Positions 7,097 through 8,085 of a stretch of 8,085 bases of DNA are shown here, piece after piece. How positions within the stretch are numbered: position 1 is the stretch's first letter; each line of letters starts with the position of its first letter. The notes under the pieces are model-generated. The model was not told where the DNA came from. It did no database searches and was given only the letters and a program-made list of their open reading frames with translations. The stretch lies in NCBI GenBank assembly GCA_018672145.1, contig JABHGH010000054.1, positions 1 to 8,085 of the forward strand, read 5' to 3'. This DNA comes from Flavobacteriaceae bacterium. GTDB taxonomy: Bacteria > Bacteroidota > Bacteroidia > Flavobacteriales > Flavobacteriaceae. Both the position numbers and the translations under genes were made by a program.

Positions 7097-7119
7097 AAGC
7101 CATCTTCAGAGGGTTTTTT
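7097..7119 (+). terminator. Possible intrinsic terminator between purK and purE
   Basis: AAGCC (7097-7101) can pair with GGTTT (7112-7116), including one G-T wobble. The stem is extended inward by TC/GA around a TTCA loop after one A-G mismatch. The right arm runs into six T followed by GTTTT. This hairpin with its T tract sits just before the purE promoter-like box, which would insulate purE from purK read-through. Stability has not been computed. Confidence 0.4.
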
Positions 7120-7127
7120 GTTTTCGT

Positions 7128-7135
7128 TATCTTTG
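7128..7135 (+). promoter_or_regulatory. Bacteroidota -7 element for purE
   Basis: TATCTTTG matches TAnnTTTG exactly and is identical to the box upstream of adk. It ends 13 bp before the purE ATG. No TTG lies at the standard -33 spacing; TTC at 7105-7107 is the nearest. Between box and ATG the leader is purine-rich (AAAAAGAAAG), which may help ribosome binding. Confidence 0.5.
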
Positions 7136-7148
7136 CAAAAAGAAAGAC

Positions 7149-7631
7149 ATGAAAGTAGCAATCATCATGGGAAGTGCGTCAGACATGCCAGTCATGGCGT
7201 CGGCAATTGAAATTCTAGAGAAGTTGGGTGTAGAAACAGAAGTTGATATTGTATCTGCACACCGCACCCCGAGTTACATGATGTCGTTTGCCCAAACGGC
7301 TCATGAAAAGGGAATTGGGGTCATCATCGCTGGAGCAGGTGGAGCAGCGCATTTGCCGGGTATGGTTGCAGCAACAAGTCCCTTGCCTGTAATTGGTGTT
7401 CCTGTAAAGTCAAGAAACTCTATCGATGGCTGGGATTCTGTATTGTCAATTTTGCAAATGCCCAGTGGAGTTCCCGTTGCTACTGTTGCGCTAGATGGCG
7501 CTACTAATGCTGGTATTCTCGCTGCGCAGATTCTCGCCACAAGCGATCGTAATCTTCAACAAAAAATCGTGGCCTACAAACACAGTCTTGCCGCCAAAGT
7601 AGAAGCGTCACGCAAAGACATCAAAGGCTAA
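7149..7631 (+). CDS. purE: N5-carboxyaminoimidazole ribonucleotide mutase (class I PurE)
   Basis: This 160-residue enzyme moves the carboxylate of N5-CAIR to C4, giving CAIR, the step after PurK. Class I signatures are complete: MGSASDMPVM (7-16) with the substrate-contacting Ser9, Ser11 and Asp12; SAHRTP (36-41) with the catalytic His38 and Arg39; GAGGAAHLPGM (62-72); GVPVKS (83-88); QMPSGVPVATVALD (103-116) and NAGILAAQIL (120-129). The presence of a separate purK nearby agrees with the two-step bacterial route rather than the direct AIR carboxylase of class II. Length is typical for a single-domain PurE, which forms octamers in other bacteria. The start is supported by the motif beginning at residue 2 and by a purine-rich leader. 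Its 3' end overlaps the convergent UbiA-like gene by 11 bp. Confidence 0.97.
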   Translation: MKVAIIMGSASDMPVMASAIEILEKLGVETEVDIVSAHRTPSYMMSFAQTAHEKGIGVIIAGAGGAAHLPGMVAATSPLPVIGVPVKSRNSIDGWDSVLSILQMPSGVPVATVALDGATNAGILAAQILATSDRNLQQKIVAYKHSLAAKVEASRKDIKG

Positions 7632-8085
7632 CCCAACGCCAGAGCAGTGTAGCACCCATCCACCCCATCGGAAGTGCCTCCACCCAAAACGAAGCGAAAT
7701 AGCGTTTTTGATTGGTTGTCGATATGCGTAAAAAAAACACAATACCCGATACAGCCAAAGCCGTGGGAAGAATAGCAAATTCTTTTGCGTTTCCCATAAA
7801 AATCTCTAAAACCATAATACCAATCGCCATAACATAGCCCAATCGCTTGGCACCAACTACACCCAGTACTTGAGGGATGGTTTTGATCTTCGGATTATCA
7901 CAATTCAGGTCACGGATTTCAAAAGGAAGGAGCGTGGCGAGAGTCCACAAAAACAACTGTGTCCAAAACAATCCCACAACATAATCGAGGGGGTAGCCCT
8001 GGTCAACCAAGGGTAAAAGGACTGTCACGGAAGCCCAACAAAAAGCAACGACAAATGATTTGAGATAACGCCACTGACGAAAACC
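7621..8085 (-). CDS. UbiA-like prenyltransferase family membrane protein, 5' end cut by window edge
   Basis: The reading frame is open to the right window edge, so these 154 residues are the C-terminal part. An internal GTG at 8028 is not the real start, because family-like sequence (YLKSFVVAFCWASVTVLLP) continues upstream of it. About five hydrophobic segments are visible, near residues 9-27, 35-54, 77-93, 100-116 and 127-150 of the fragment, indicating an inner-membrane protein. The stretch LPFEIRDLNCDNPKIKTIPQ (53-72) fits the second aspartate-rich region of the UbiA superfamily (Asp59 and Asp63, followed by KIKTIPQVLG). Members move prenyl groups onto aromatic or other acceptors in quinone, heme or lipid synthesis. 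The acceptor here cannot be told, and the first aspartate motif lies outside the window. It is convergent with purE. Confidence 0.75.
   Translation of the reverse strand, partial: GFRQWRYLKSFVVAFCWASVTVLLPLVDQGYPLDYVVGLFWTQLFLWTLATLLPFEIRDLNCDNPKIKTIPQVLGVVGAKRLGYVMAIGIMVLEIFMGNAKEFAILPTALAVSGIVFFLRISTTNQKRYFASFWVEALPMGWMGATLLWRWVSL

Noticed and set aside
7621..8028. The UbiA-like gene as a complete 135-residue protein starting at GTG
   Set aside because: The frame stays open to the window edge and the upstream residues look like the preceding membrane helix, so the gene is cut by the window.
1..8085. CRISPR array, tRNA, rRNA, insertion sequence, attachment site or defence system
   Set aside because: I saw no regularly spaced direct repeats, cloverleaf sequence, transposase or integrase motif, or terminal inverted repeats, and nearly every base is covered by core genes.

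Overview
The window looks like a piece of chromosome from a member of the Bacteroidota, most likely the Flavobacteriales. Three things point there. The promoter-like sites match the Bacteroidota -7 consensus TAnnTTTG rather than TATAAT. Shine-Dalgarno sequences are nearly absent. The genes have flavobacterial forms: a 190-residue adenylate kinase, an Obg GTPase without a C-terminal extension, a Bacteroidota-type Mpl-like Mur ligase and a DUF7033-type deacetylase-like protein. This is ordinary core chromosome. I see no mobile element, phage gene, CRISPR array, tRNA or rRNA.

Left part (22-5808, minus strand). Six genes lie head to tail in the order adk, obg, a secreted repeat-like protein, an Mpl-like Mur ligase, radC and a deacetylase-like protein. 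Junctions are +1, -22, -4, +34 and 0 bp, so this is very probably one operon. It is read from a TATCTTTG promoter just upstream of adk. It combines nucleotide metabolism (Adk), ribosome assembly and growth control (Obg), cell-wall recycling (Mpl-like), a RadC/JAB protein and two poorly characterised proteins, one of them probably exported.

Middle (5809-5925). A 117 bp divergent intergenic region separates adk from purK. It carries one -7-like element per direction and three short perfect inverted repeats on the purK side. Two of these repeats share bases and one overlaps the purK -7 element, which sits so close to the ATG that the purK message may be leaderless.

Right part (5926-8085). purK and purE, on the plus strand, encode the two consecutive enzymes that carry AIR through N5-CAIR to CAIR in purine synthesis. 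The 80 bp between them holds terminator-like hairpins and a new TATCTTTG element, so they may be transcribed separately. A UbiA-like membrane protein on the minus strand meets purE tail to tail with an 11 bp overlap and runs off the right edge, so its N-terminus is missing.

I found no undescribed multi-gene system. The observations most worth checking are the apparent loss of metal-binding residues in the deacetylase-like protein, the non-canonical substrate-side motifs of the Mpl-like ligase, the unknown secreted protein between obg and the ligase, and the layout of the purK control region.
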